Below are positions 16,286 to 24,407 of a DNA stretch of 64,000 nucleotides, in pieces. The position numbers were made by a program, and so were the translations under genes. How positions within the stretch are numbered: the stretch's first letter is position 1; the number at the start of each line of letters is the position of its first letter. Below the pieces are notes generated by a model. The model was given only the letters and a program-made list of their open reading frames with translations, had not been told where the DNA came from and did no database searches. Origin of the DNA: Bacteroidaceae bacterium (GTDB taxonomy: Bacteria; Bacteroidota; Bacteroidia; Bacteroidales; Bacteroidaceae); contig JAFYPU010000010.1 of assembly GCA_017547385.1 (NCBI GenBank), positions 124,001 through 188,000 on the forward strand. The letters run 5' to 3'.

Positions 16286-17578
16286 ATGACCACATACCAA
16301 AGATTCGTTTCCCTGCTTTGCGCCTTGATTTTCACAAGTGCACTTTTCGCGCAGTCCAACGGCTCCAACTCTCCTTACTCACGCTATGGGTTTGGCACAC
16401 TCAACGATGGAGGAGGCGGTTTCAACAAGGGTATGGCCGGCCTCTCCATGGGTATGCGAAACGGCCGCGACATCAATACTGCAAATCCGGCCTCCTACTC
16501 TGCCATCGACTCTTTGGCTTTTATTTTCGATACGGGGTTTTCTATTCAGAACGGCAATTTCAAAAGCAAAACTGCCAGCACCAATGCTCGCAACACCTCA
16601 TTCGATTATCTCACCGCCGGATTCCGTTTGGCTCCACGCTTGGGTATGAGTCTGGGATTGTTGCCCTATAGTTCCATCGGCTACACCGTCAACCACAACC
16701 AGACAGTTTCAAACGAAAACCTCATTCAGACAGAAACCTACACCGGCAACGGAGGATCGCACGAAGTGTATGTCGGATTGGGATGGGCACCGGTGAAACG
16801 CATTTCTTTGGGAGCCAACATCGGCTACTTGTGGGGAAATCTTGAGCACAAAGGTTCGATTGCTTTTAGCGAAACCGGAGCCAACTCTTCCCTCTTGCTT
16901 TACGAGTCCGACGTGCGTACCTATAAAGTGGACTTCGGTTTGCAATATGAGCAACCCCTTGGCAAAAACAACAGCCTGACTTTGGGCCTCACATACGGCT
17001 TGGGGCACGATATCAAATCGGATGCACACTATTACAGACAAACCATATCCAACAACACTGTCAGTGCAGGCGACTCGCTCACCTGCAGCGATGCCTACCA
17101 ACTGCCTCACACTTTCGGTGCCGGCCTTGTCTGGACACACAAAGACAATCTGCGCATTGGAGCAGACTATTCATATCAGCAATGGGCAGATGTGAAAGCT
17201 CCTTACTTTGACGGCAAAAATTATGTGTCGCGTCCGGGATTGTTTACCGACCGACACAAAATCACCGTGGGTGGAGAATACATCCCCAACCTCAACGGAA
17301 CGAAATGGAAACACTATATCCGTTATCGTGCCGGTTTTTCCTATACCTCCCCTTACACTTTGGTGGACGGTCGCGACGGTCCGCGTAATTACAGCGTGAG
17401 TCTGGGCGTGGGACTGCCCATCATCAATTATCTCAACAAGGGTTCGGTAATCAACATCTCCGCACAATACGACCGCGTACAGCCTCAGATGGCCGGTATG
17501 ATTACCGAGAATTATTTCCGCCTTTGCATCGGTCTTACTTTCAACGAGCAATGGTTCATGAAATGGAAGGTAAACTAA
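16286..17578 (+). CDS. Outer-membrane beta-barrel protein, OmpP1/FadL-like
   Basis: 430 aa with a signal peptide (cleavage near SALFAQ). Mature part begins SNSPYSRYGFGTL and continues as alternating amphipathic strands (YVGLGWAPVKRISLGANIGYL, YKVDFGLQYEQPL) ending in FRLCIGLTFNEQWFMKWKVN. Resembles the long-chain-fatty-acid-transporter/OmpP1 type found next to coaX in Bacteroidales. Substrate unknown. Followed by lptC after 28 bases. Confidence 0.8.
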   Translation: MTTYQRFVSLLCALIFTSALFAQSNGSNSPYSRYGFGTLNDGGGGFNKGMAGLSMGMRNGRDINTANPASYSAIDSLAFIFDTGFSIQNGNFKSKTASTNARNTSFDYLTAGFRLAPRLGMSLGLLPYSSIGYTVNHNQTVSNENLIQTETYTGNGGSHEVYVGLGWAPVKRISLGANIGYLWGNLEHKGSIAFSETGANSSLLLYESDVRTYKVDFGLQYEQPLGKNNSLTLGLTYGLGHDIKSDAHYYRQTISNNTVSAGDSLTCSDAYQLPHTFGAGLVWTHKDNLRIGADYSYQQWADVKAPYFDGKNYVSRPGLFTDRHKITVGGEYIPNLNGTKWKHYIRYRAGFSYTSPYTLVDGRDGPRNYSVSLGVGLPIINYLNKGSVINISAQYDRVQPQMAGMITENYFRLCIGLTFNEQWFMKWKVN

Positions 17579-17606
17579 TACACACCCTCCCACTAATCAA
17601 AAGCCA

Positions 17607-18374
17607 ATGCGCCTGAGCCAAACTTCCGAAAACCGTTTGTCGGCCATTCCCCACCGGTTGAATTTGCGACAAGAGCCATTTTCGAAAAGCCTCCATGCTC
17701 TCCGAAAATGCACTCTGTCCTTCTTGGCTGGAATGCTCTTGACAGGCCTCACCACCGGTTGCGGTCCGGAAGCCCCTCCCACAGGCGAAGCCGTTCAGGA
17801 ACGCGATTCTCTGCCGGTAATGACCACTTTAGGAGTTTCAAAAATGATATCCGACTCCGGTGTGATGCGCTATAAGATCGTGGCAGAAGAATGGCGTGTT
17901 TACGACAAGACTCACCCTCCTCGCCAGACCTTTCCCAAAGGCATCTTTCTGACGCGCTTTGATGAGAAACTCAAGGTTGACCTTTACATCACGGCCGACA
18001 CGGCTTATTGGTACAACCAAAATCTTTGGGAAATGCGTGGTCGCGTTTTTATCAACAATCTCACATCGCAAACCACCTTTGCCACCGAAGAACTCTTTTG
18101 GGACATGAGTCGCCACGAGATTTATTCAAACAAGCACATCCATATCGTGAAACCCGATGAGGAGCTGGAAGGAAACTGGTTCCGTTCGGACGAGAACATG
18201 AACGTTTATCACGTGCGTCGCACTAGCGGTTTCCTGCCCATGCCTGGAAGAGACAAAGGCGAGGAAGCACAAGCGGCCGACACCTTGCCACCTCTTCGAA
18301 ATGCCCCCACAAAGACGGAGCGTTCCATTCCATCCATGGACCGCAAGAGCGGTTTTGAACCATTGGAGAACTAA
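17607..18374 (+). CDS. lptC: LPS export periplasmic lipoprotein LptC
   Basis: 255 aa. The hydrophobic segment and lipobox (LLTGLTTGC) come only after about 40 residues, so the true start may be further in than the ATG at 17607, although no better in-frame ATG gives a full signal peptide. The body carries the LptC/OstA beta-jellyroll: ADTAYWYNQNLWEMRGRVFINNL, ELFWDMSRHEIYSNKHIHIV. LptC passes lipopolysaccharide from LptBFG to LptA. Last gene of the mtaB operon, ending 16 bases before a strong terminator. Bacteroidales usually have a TPR gene before and a CNNM gene after lptC; both are absent here. Confidence 0.85.
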   Translation: MRLSQTSENRLSAIPHRLNLRQEPFSKSLHALRKCTLSFLAGMLLTGLTTGCGPEAPPTGEAVQERDSLPVMTTLGVSKMISDSGVMRYKIVAEEWRVYDKTHPPRQTFPKGIFLTRFDEKLKVDLYITADTAYWYNQNLWEMRGRVFINNLTSQTTFATEELFWDMSRHEIYSNKHIHIVKPDEELEGNWFRSDENMNVYHVRRTSGFLPMPGRDKGEEAQAADTLPPLRNAPTKTERSIPSMDRKSGFEPLEN

Positions 18375-18390
18375 GAGACACAACATACAC

Positions 18391-18430
18391 AAAGAAGGCG
18401 AACGTGCTTGAATGCACGTTCGCCTTCTTT
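18391..18430. terminator. Bidirectional terminator, lptC / murF-alr
   Basis: Perfect 17-bp stem (AAAGAAGGCGAACGTGC and complement) with a 6-base loop. T-runs on both strands serve the convergent genes. Confidence 0.9.
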
Positions 18431-18458
18431 TTATTCATTTTACAAAATCATTGATGGC

Positions 18459-21014
18459 TTACTCCTTATAATATACACGCTTCACGCGCTCGCTCACCGA
18501 GGTCAGAATTTCATAAGGGATGGTTCCAAGTTTTTCGCTCAGCACCGTAACCGGCAGTTGATTGCCAAAGATTTCCACAGCGTCGCCTTCGGCACATGGA
18601 ATGTCGGTAACATCAATCATACACACATCCATGCAAATGTTACCCACATAGGGGGCCGGTTTTCCTCCCACCAAGCAATAGCCCACCCCATTGCCCAAAC
18701 GACGATCAAGGCCGTCGGCATAACCGATGGGCAGGGCCGCAATGCGCGAGAGGCGTTTCACCTTGCTCCGGCGGCTGTAGCCAACAGTATCATTGGCTTC
18801 CACCTCACGAATTTGCAGGATAGTGGTTTTCAGAGTCGCCACGTTGTGAATAATATGTCCATCGATGGGACTGACACCATAAAGCCCCAATCCCAATCGC
18901 ACCATGTCGAGATGCCGTTCCGGGAAGCGTTCGATGCCGGCACTATTGCAAATGTGGCGAAGCACCTTGTGCGAAAAGGCTTGTTGCAGGCGGCGTGAAG
19001 CCACATCAAATCGTTCGAATTGCTCTTGGGAGAAAGCATCGAAATCTTCGCTATCGCTTCCCACAAAATGGGAAAAGACCGATCGAGGGGTCAAAGCCGA
19101 TTGATGGCGCAGCCGGTCGATGAGCACCGGAAGGTCGATTTCAGGATGAAAACCCAAGCGGTGCATTCCTGTGTCTAATTTGATATGAACGGGATAGTCG
19201 GTGATGCCTTCACTCTCGGCTGCCCGAATGAGCAACTCCAACAATCTGAAACTATAAACTTCGGGCTGAAGGGCGTGTCTGAACATTGTGCCAAATGCCG
19301 TAGGTTCGGGATTCATGATGATGATATCGCCGGTGATACCCGCCTTACGCAGTTCTACACCCTCATCCGCCACAGCTACGGCCAGGAAGTCCACGCCTCT
19401 GTCCTGCAAGGTTTTGGCAATCTCCACAGCCCCCGAACCATAAGCAGAGGCTTTCACCATGCACACCATCTTGGTTTCGGGTTGCATAAACGAACGATAG
19501 AAATTCAGGTTCTCGGCCACAGCTTCCAAATTCACTTCAAGAATTGTTTCGTGCACACGGCGCGCCATTCGTTCGCCCAATTGTTCAAAATTGAAAGGCC
19601 GCGCCCCCTTCAGCAACACGATGTCGCCCTCCAGCGTGTCGAGCAAACCACTTTCCAGCAGGCTCTCACTGTCCGGGAAGAAGTGGCATGGCATGGCAAA
19701 GTTCGCGGCGGCAGCAGCAATCTCCCGCCCCACACCAATCAACAGGTCCACACCGCGTCGGCTCACCATTTCAGCCACACGGGCATAGAGTTGTTCGTGT
19801 GTGAGACCGCTTTGCAATATATCACTCAGCACCAACACTTTTCGCCCCCCCGAAGCCTCGGGACGGCGTGCCATGAAGTCGAGTGCAATGTCCAGTGAAT
19901 TGATGTCTGAATTGTAGCTATCGTTAATGATGGTGCAGGAATGAAATCCTTGTTTCACTTCCAACCGCATACCGACAGGCTCGAGATGCGCCAGAGCATA
20001 ATGGATGGTTTCGGTCGGCAGCTGCAAACACAACGAAACGGCCAGACAATGAATGGCATTGGTGATGGAAGCCTCATCGACAAAGGGTATCAACACTTCA
20101 GCTTCGCATCCGGCATAATGATAAGTGATGCGCGTGTGTTGCCTCTCTTTCTGCACTTTCTCAACATAGAGGGGGCATTCCGGACGCTGCATGGACCACC
20201 CTAGGCGTCGGAAACCGTAATTCGAGCGTTCCACACAGGCATTCACCACGGCATCATCGGCACAATAAATCAGCACTTCGCTTTCGCTGAACAACTTCAG
20301 CTTTTCCGCGCATTTGTCTTCCAACGTTTGGAAGTTCTCCTGATGTGCCTGCCCTATGTTGGTAAAAACACCGATGGAGGGTTGGATAATGGCACGCAGG
20401 GCATCCATTTCGCCAGGCTGCGATATGCCGGCTTCGAAAATGCCTACACCGGTTTGCGGAGTGAGCAGCCAAACAGACAGCGGCACTCCCACCTGCGAAT
20501 TGTAGGAACGCGGCGAACGCGTAACGTGCATCACCGGCACCAACATCTGATAGAGCCATTCTTTCACAATGGTTTTACCATTCGAACCGGTAACACCTAT
20601 CACCGGCATCGGATGTGCATCTCGATGACGCTCTGCCAGGCGTTGCAAGGCACGCAACGGGCAAACCACTTGCAGGAAAGCTGCTTCGGGATAGTGCGTG
20701 GAGAAATCGGCCGGCACATCTGCCACAACAAAAGCACGCACACCCCGACGATAGAGGTCGGGAATGTATTTGTGTCCATCGCCCACACGTGTTTTCAAGG
20801 CGAAGAAGAGCGAACTTTCGGGAAATGCCAACGAGCGACTATCGGTGAGCAGATGCTCCACTTCCGTTTCGCTTTTACCAAAAAGGCGTGCGCCCATCAG
20901 CGATGCCATCTTCTCCAAAGAGTAACGGGTTCTGCCCCATCCTCCGAGCTGCATGGCGGCAGCGGCTTCCTCTATGTTTTTTTCGTAATCCATCAGTATG
21001 TTTCTATCTTCCAT
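18459..21014 (-). CDS. murF-alr: Bifunctional UDP-MurNAc-tripeptide:D-Ala-D-Ala ligase / alanine racemase
   Basis: About 851 aa from the ATG at 21014; ATGs at 21044 (overlaps the previous gene) and 20993 are alternatives, and homology begins only at YSLEKMASLMGARLFG. N-terminal MurF: LTDSRSL, ATP loop GVTGSNGKTIVKEW, SYNSQVGVPLSV and NDSYNSDINSL. C-terminal alanine racemase from about residue 485: PLP lysine in VCMVKASAYGSG, KLDTGMHRLGF, and catalytic Tyr in NDTVGYSRRSKV. The fusion makes D-Ala and joins D-Ala-D-Ala to the peptidoglycan precursor in one polypeptide, a Bacteroidetes trait. The upstream GSCFA gene ends within or just before its start. Confidence 0.93.
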   Translation of the reverse strand: MEDRNILMDYEKNIEEAAAAMQLGGWGRTRYSLEKMASLMGARLFGKSETEVEHLLTDSRSLAFPESSLFFALKTRVGDGHKYIPDLYRRGVRAFVVADVPADFSTHYPEAAFLQVVCPLRALQRLAERHRDAHPMPVIGVTGSNGKTIVKEWLYQMLVPVMHVTRSPRSYNSQVGVPLSVWLLTPQTGVGIFEAGISQPGEMDALRAIIQPSIGVFTNIGQAHQENFQTLEDKCAEKLKLFSESEVLIYCADDAVVNACVERSNYGFRRLGWSMQRPECPLYVEKVQKERQHTRITYHYAGCEAEVLIPFVDEASITNAIHCLAVSLCLQLPTETIHYALAHLEPVGMRLEVKQGFHSCTIINDSYNSDINSLDIALDFMARRPEASGGRKVLVLSDILQSGLTHEQLYARVAEMVSRRGVDLLIGVGREIAAAAANFAMPCHFFPDSESLLESGLLDTLEGDIVLLKGARPFNFEQLGERMARRVHETILEVNLEAVAENLNFYRSFMQPETKMVCMVKASAYGSGAVEIAKTLQDRGVDFLAVAVADEGVELRKAGITGDIIIMNPEPTAFGTMFRHALQPEVYSFRLLELLIRAAESEGITDYPVHIKLDTGMHRLGFHPEIDLPVLIDRLRHQSALTPRSVFSHFVGSDSEDFDAFSQEQFERFDVASRRLQQAFSHKVLRHICNSAGIERFPERHLDMVRLGLGLYGVSPIDGHIIHNVATLKTTILQIREVEANDTVGYSRRSKVKRLSRIAALPIGYADGLDRRLGNGVGYCLVGGKPAPYVGNICMDVCMIDVTDIPCAEGDAVEIFGNQLPVTVLSEKLGTIPYEILTSVSERVKRVYYKE

Positions 21015-21024
21015 TGTTTCAGTT

Positions 21025-21999
21025 TCACACCCTTGCAGTTTCATCTTCTGCCACGTAGGGCGACAATTTCCACTTCTGTTCGAAAGCCTTCAGTTGCTGT
21101 TCCGTTTGTTCACGAAATCGCTTGGCAGCCTCGCTGTCGGGCTGCAGAGGACGGTGCTGCAAGGCACGATGCAGTTTCTCCCATTCGGCATGCATCTCGT
21201 GCATGGACGGAGCGAAAGCCCACGTGCGGAAACGTTCCCACACATAGTCGATGGCCACTGCCGACGGGTGCAGCATATCAGCCTCGAAGAAGCGATAATC
21301 ACGGAGTTCATCCAGCACAATTTCATAGGCCGGAAAATAATGACACCCCTCATTCAGGCGACACAATTCGTCAATGGCCAACAACAAAGAGGCTTTCCCC
21401 AAAGCATTGCCGTGGAGACCCGTTTTGCGATAACGATAGGGGCTGACCGTGAACACCACTTGCAACTCCGGCCGTAAGGCGCGCAGCCGCTGCAACAGCG
21501 GTTGCCAAATCTCCACGATGTCGGCCGGCGACAAATCGCGCACAATGAAATCACGCGACGGCTGCTTATGACAATTGCCGGCCACCTGTCCGCATACCTT
21601 ATATATATACGCGCGCGCGAAACCGAAAGTAACGAACAGCACATCCAGTCGGGACAAGGCGACTGCGGCTGCATCAAATCGTGCCCGCACCGATGCTTCA
21701 CACGCCTCGCGCGTAGCAGCAGAGAATGCGCCTGAATGCAAACGGCTGTGCCACATCCCATCATCACCCTCAAAAAGGGCCTCATCGGGAAAGCTATTCT
21801 CCAACAACATTGTGAGGGCTGCGTGTACGGACAGGGGATTATAGATAACACCAAAAGGATTGACATCCACCGACATGCGCGTTTCGCGCATACGTCGACC
21901 TATGTGCTCGGCAAAACATGAGCCAAACATCATGCAACGCGTGTCGGGCAAAAGCTGCAACTGCGTCGAGGGGAGTTCCACTTCCGTTCTAAATTTCAT
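21025..21999 (-). CDS. GSCFA-domain protein
   Basis: 324 aa from the ATG at 21999 (MKFRTEVELPSTQ); a longer upstream frame lacks family similarity. The name-giving motif appears as MMFGSCFAEHIGRRM, where the Ser-Cys follows the first strand as in SGNH/GDSL hydrolases. Further family stretches are DVNPFGVIYNPLS, DVLFVTFGFARAYIY, VFTVSPYR and the His-bearing ADMLHPSAVAIDYVW. Probably an esterase or acyl-modifying enzyme of unknown substrate. It precedes murF-alr in the same direction. Residues ARAYIYK are encoded by an alternating purine-pyrimidine run (21601-21620) that also occurs in two non-coding places. Confidence 0.87.
   Translation of the reverse strand: MKFRTEVELPSTQLQLLPDTRCMMFGSCFAEHIGRRMRETRMSVDVNPFGVIYNPLSVHAALTMLLENSFPDEALFEGDDGMWHSRLHSGAFSAATREACEASVRARFDAAAVALSRLDVLFVTFGFARAYIYKVCGQVAGNCHKQPSRDFIVRDLSPADIVEIWQPLLQRLRALRPELQVVFTVSPYRYRKTGLHGNALGKASLLLAIDELCRLNEGCHYFPAYEIVLDELRDYRFFEADMLHPSAVAIDYVWERFRTWAFAPSMHEMHAEWEKLHRALQHRPLQPDSEAAKRFREQTEQQLKAFEQKWKLSPYVAEDETARV
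21603..21616. repeat. ATATATACGCGCGC, copy 1 (within the GSCFA gene)
   Basis: A 14-base alternating purine-pyrimidine string identical to ones at 33531-33544 and 50145-50158. This copy is coding. Such runs can adopt Z-DNA. Confidence 0.6.
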
Positions 22000-22212
22000 A
22001 CAGGCATTATCTGTCGGCGAAGTTAGCACTTTCAGGGCAGAAAAGCGAAGTGCCATGCCGATTTTGTGGACGAAGCAACTTCTCTGCACCATGCGCCTCC
22101 GAAGGGTATGGAACGACAAAGTGCTTTCGATGCCCCCAAAGCAGCTCATCGAGCGAATGAGAAAAGGCTGACATTTTGACGAAAAAACGGCCTCCCGATG
22201 AGCAAAAATTTA

Positions 22213-22263
22213 CAGTGCTTGTAGAATTTTCTGCAGTGCTTGTAGAAAATTCTGCAAGCACTG
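22213..22263. repeat. Family B hairpin, copy B2
   Basis: Arms 22213-22235 and 22241-22263 (23 bp, two mismatches) around loop GTGCT. Here the outer arm is the CAGTGCTTG type, matched by CAAGCACTG on the other side. It lies in the 479-base gap 22000-22478 between divergent genes, with family A locus A2 next to it. Confidence 0.87.
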
Positions 22264-22383
22264 CAGAATTTCACACACCCATGGCAGAAAAATGCAAGCG
22301 CAAAAACCGTTTTTCTGCCCCATGTTCCTCAGTCCCGACTTGGGTTGTCGCGGAACGGGCAACGAACAAACAAATTCAAACTT

Positions 22384-22454
22384 CGCTCAAGTCCGCTGCC
22401 GACTCGGGAATAGTCAAATAAATTTGGTATTCCGCTCGCCTTGCACTAACTTTG
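22384..22454 (+). repeat. Family A locus A2, with the divIC promoter
   Basis: Single unit: CGCTCAAGTCCGCTGCC, GACTCGG, a self-complementary insert (GGAATAGTCAAAT / ATTTGGTATTCC), core CTCGCCTTGCAC. The promoter is TTTG at 22423-22426, 20-base spacer, TAACTTTG at 22447-22454. Leader to divIC of about 18 bases. Confidence 0.85.
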
Positions 22455-22478
22455 CAGAACCTAAGAAAGGATACTGAA

Positions 22479-22775
22479 ATGGGAAAGAAAATCAAAAGTT
22501 TTTGGCACGTCATTGCCCGGAATAAATACCTCTGCGTCATCATCATCTTCATCGTGGTGGCCGGTTTTCTGGATGCCAACAGTTTTTGGGCCAGATACCA
22601 ACTGCACAAAGAAAACGAGGCACTCCGAAGTGAAATCAAACGTTTCGAAGAACAATTTGCCCGCGACAAGAAACAGCTGAACAGCCTGAAGAACGACCCC
22701 GAGGCCGTGGAACGTGTGGCCAGAATGTCGCTCAAGATGTCGAAACCCAACGAAGATGTTTATGTCTTCGAATAA
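22479..22775 (+). CDS. Septum formation initiator, FtsB/DivIC family
   Basis: 98 aa. Short cytosolic start, one transmembrane helix (about 17-33, YLCVIIIFIVVAGF), then a periplasmic coiled coil (HKENEALRSEIKRFEEQFARDKKQL) and the family end NDPEAVERVARMSLKMSKPNEDVYVF. Partners FtsL and FtsQ in activating septal wall synthesis. The start at 22479 fits the promoter at 22447. A small membrane-protein gene follows after 48 bases. Confidence 0.92.
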   Translation: MGKKIKSFWHVIARNKYLCVIIIFIVVAGFLDANSFWARYQLHKENEALRSEIKRFEEQFARDKKQLNSLKNDPEAVERVARMSLKMSKPNEDVYVFE

Positions 22776-22823
22776 CAACCGAGCACACAACTATCACAAG
22801 AACAGAAAAGCATCTATCCAAAT

Positions 22824-23201
22824 ATGAACCGCCTCACCAAAACTCAAAACATCGTCTATTGCCTTGGCGGCTTGCTCTTGCTGGTCGGAGCCATCCTGCC
22901 GACTTTTCCCGAACTGCGATTTGTCGCTCCTTTCGTCTATACATCGGGAGCCGTGATGTTCGCAGCCATGCAGATGCTGGCACGCTATGACGGCACCAAC
23001 CTTGTGCTGCGCCGCCTGCGCAGGCAACAGCTCATCGGGGCCATCCTGCTGATTGTTGCCGGAGGACTCATGTTTATGAGCGTATTGCAATTGCGCCCTT
23101 TCAGAGGCGATGAATGGAAACTCGTGTTGGCCATCGCTGCCGTGCTGCAACTTTACACCTCATTCCGCATACCGTCAGAGATGCAGAAAGAGGAAGCATG
23201 A
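22824..23201 (+). CDS. Small integral membrane protein, conserved downstream of divIC
   Basis: 125 aa with about four transmembrane helices (12-28, 33-50, 70-86 and 97-112). Loops are short and basic (RYDGTNLVLRRLRRQQ), so both ends are probably cytosolic. No recognised domain. Its place directly after divIC, in the same transcript, is shared in other Bacteroidales as far as I recall, but no function is known to me. Confidence 0.7.
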   Translation: MNRLTKTQNIVYCLGGLLLLVGAILPTFPELRFVAPFVYTSGAVMFAAMQMLARYDGTNLVLRRLRRQQLIGAILLIVAGGLMFMSVLQLRPFRGDEWKLVLAIAAVLQLYTSFRIPSEMQKEEA

Positions 23202-23325
23202 TTTTTAAGTGCCGAACCAACGATAAAATTCCTCCTGTCCCCACACCTTTCCCCCAATCTCTGCATCCTCAGACCGACATACCGGAGGTTTCCTTACGCG
23301 TGTCCACCCTCTCCCACCCCATCGA

Positions 23326-23357
23326 AATGTAAAAAAACAGGCTCGTTTTTTTACATT
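23326..23357 (+). terminator. A/T-rich hairpin downstream of the divIC operon
   Basis: Perfect 13-bp stem AATGTAAAAAAAC / GTTTTTTTACATT, loop AGGCTC. The T-run lies inside the stem. The 332-base gap 23202-23533 holds this hairpin and the promoter box at 23436; nothing else is seen. Confidence 0.65.
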
Positions 23358-23435
23358 CTCCGAAGTAATTCTTAAAAACACTTATTTTCAAGCATTCCCT
23401 TTCCGCTTGGCTTGATTTTTTCATTGGGAACATCG

Positions 23436-23443
23436 TATCTTTG
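23436..23443 (+). promoter_or_regulatory. -7 box for the DUF4369-like gene
   Basis: TATCTTTG followed by GCATTGCA. No TTTG at the -33 position. Leader of about 85 bases to 23534. Confidence 0.5.
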
Positions 23444-23533
23444 CATTGCAATGGGAAATTCCGCCCGTACTTCCCGTTGTTGAATTCATGACTTCTTGGT
23501 TTTCAGGAGTCATCATTAACATTTTGCCATACC

Positions 23534-24247
23534 ATGTTCAGATTTTTATACATAGCCGCATGTTTTCTGCTTCTCACCTCGTGTGCGGAGAAATACAACA
23601 TCGCGGGCAATTCGTCCGGTGATTTGCTCAACGGACGGATGATGTATCTGCGTGTGTCGCAAGATGGCATCAACAGCTGCGACTTGGATTCCAGCGAAGT
23701 GGTGCACGGACGCTTCAATTTCATCGGGGATATCGATTCCGTCATGATGGCGCATATCTACATGGGAGAAGAGATGGTGATGCCCATAGTGATGGAACAT
23801 GCAGAACTCACTGTGCACATCGACAACATGGAGCGCCACGTTTCAGGTGGCCCACTCAACGACTGCCTCTACAACTTCTTCCAGCAAAAACTCAGCATCG
23901 AAAACGAGATGTGGGAAGCCGAACAAAGATGCATCAACCTGATGCGAAACGGCCAATGGAACGAAAAACACCAACGTGAGTTTGCACGTCAAGCCGAACG
24001 ACTCAACAAGAAAGTGGAAGAGCTTGAGACACAATTCATCATCGACAACTATCACAACGCATTGGGACCGGGTTTCTTCATGTTGCTTTGCAACCAATTC
24101 CCCTCACCGGTCATCACTGACCAAATTGCTAAAATCATACAGAATGCCCCACGCGAATTTATGACCAATCCTTTTGTGGAAAGCTACTTGAAGCGGGCAC
24201 GCAAAAACCGCGGACACCGCAACAACACAAACAAGAAGGAAGATTAG
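23534..24247 (+). CDS. DUF4369-type lipoprotein
   Basis: 237 aa with a lipoprotein signal (FLLLTSC, Cys17). The N-terminal ~95 residues are the DUF4369 beta-sandwich (NGRMMYLRVSQDG..., VVHGRFNFIGDIDSVMMAHIYM, LTVHIDN) that in larger Bacteroidales proteins precedes a thioredoxin domain. Here no thioredoxin CxxC follows; instead there is a helical region (EAEQRCINLMRNGQWNEKHQREFARQAERLNKKVEELE) and a very basic tail (KRARKNRGHRNNTNKKED). Probably anchored in a membrane facing the periplasm; role unknown. Confidence 0.78.
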   Translation: MFRFLYIAACFLLLTSCAEKYNIAGNSSGDLLNGRMMYLRVSQDGINSCDLDSSEVVHGRFNFIGDIDSVMMAHIYMGEEMVMPIVMEHAELTVHIDNMERHVSGGPLNDCLYNFFQQKLSIENEMWEAEQRCINLMRNGQWNEKHQREFARQAERLNKKVEELETQFIIDNYHNALGPGFFMLLCNQFPSPVITDQIAKIIQNAPREFMTNPFVESYLKRARKNRGHRNNTNKKED

Positions 24248-24308
24248 CAAGAGAGGCTTCTGACATCTCACGGATAACACTTACAGTTTACAATCCGCTT
24301 CGACAAAC

Positions 24309-24350
24309 ACAAGCACCGCCGCACAGAATACTCCATGCGGCGGTGCTTGT
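24309..24350. terminator. Hairpin between convergent genes
   Basis: 15-bp perfect stem ACAAGCACCGCCGCA and complement, 12-base loop, between the DUF4369-like gene (+) and the GH20 gene (-). Confidence 0.8.
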
Positions 24351-24407
24351 TGGCTAAGAGCTGCGAAACACAATCACTCGCCCTTCAAAAAAATCTACCA
24401 TAGGGGT

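Noticed and set aside
20328..21446. 372-codon plus-strand frame across the murF-alr / GSCFA junction
   Set aside because: It spans two real minus-strand genes; composition is a mirror of their codon use.
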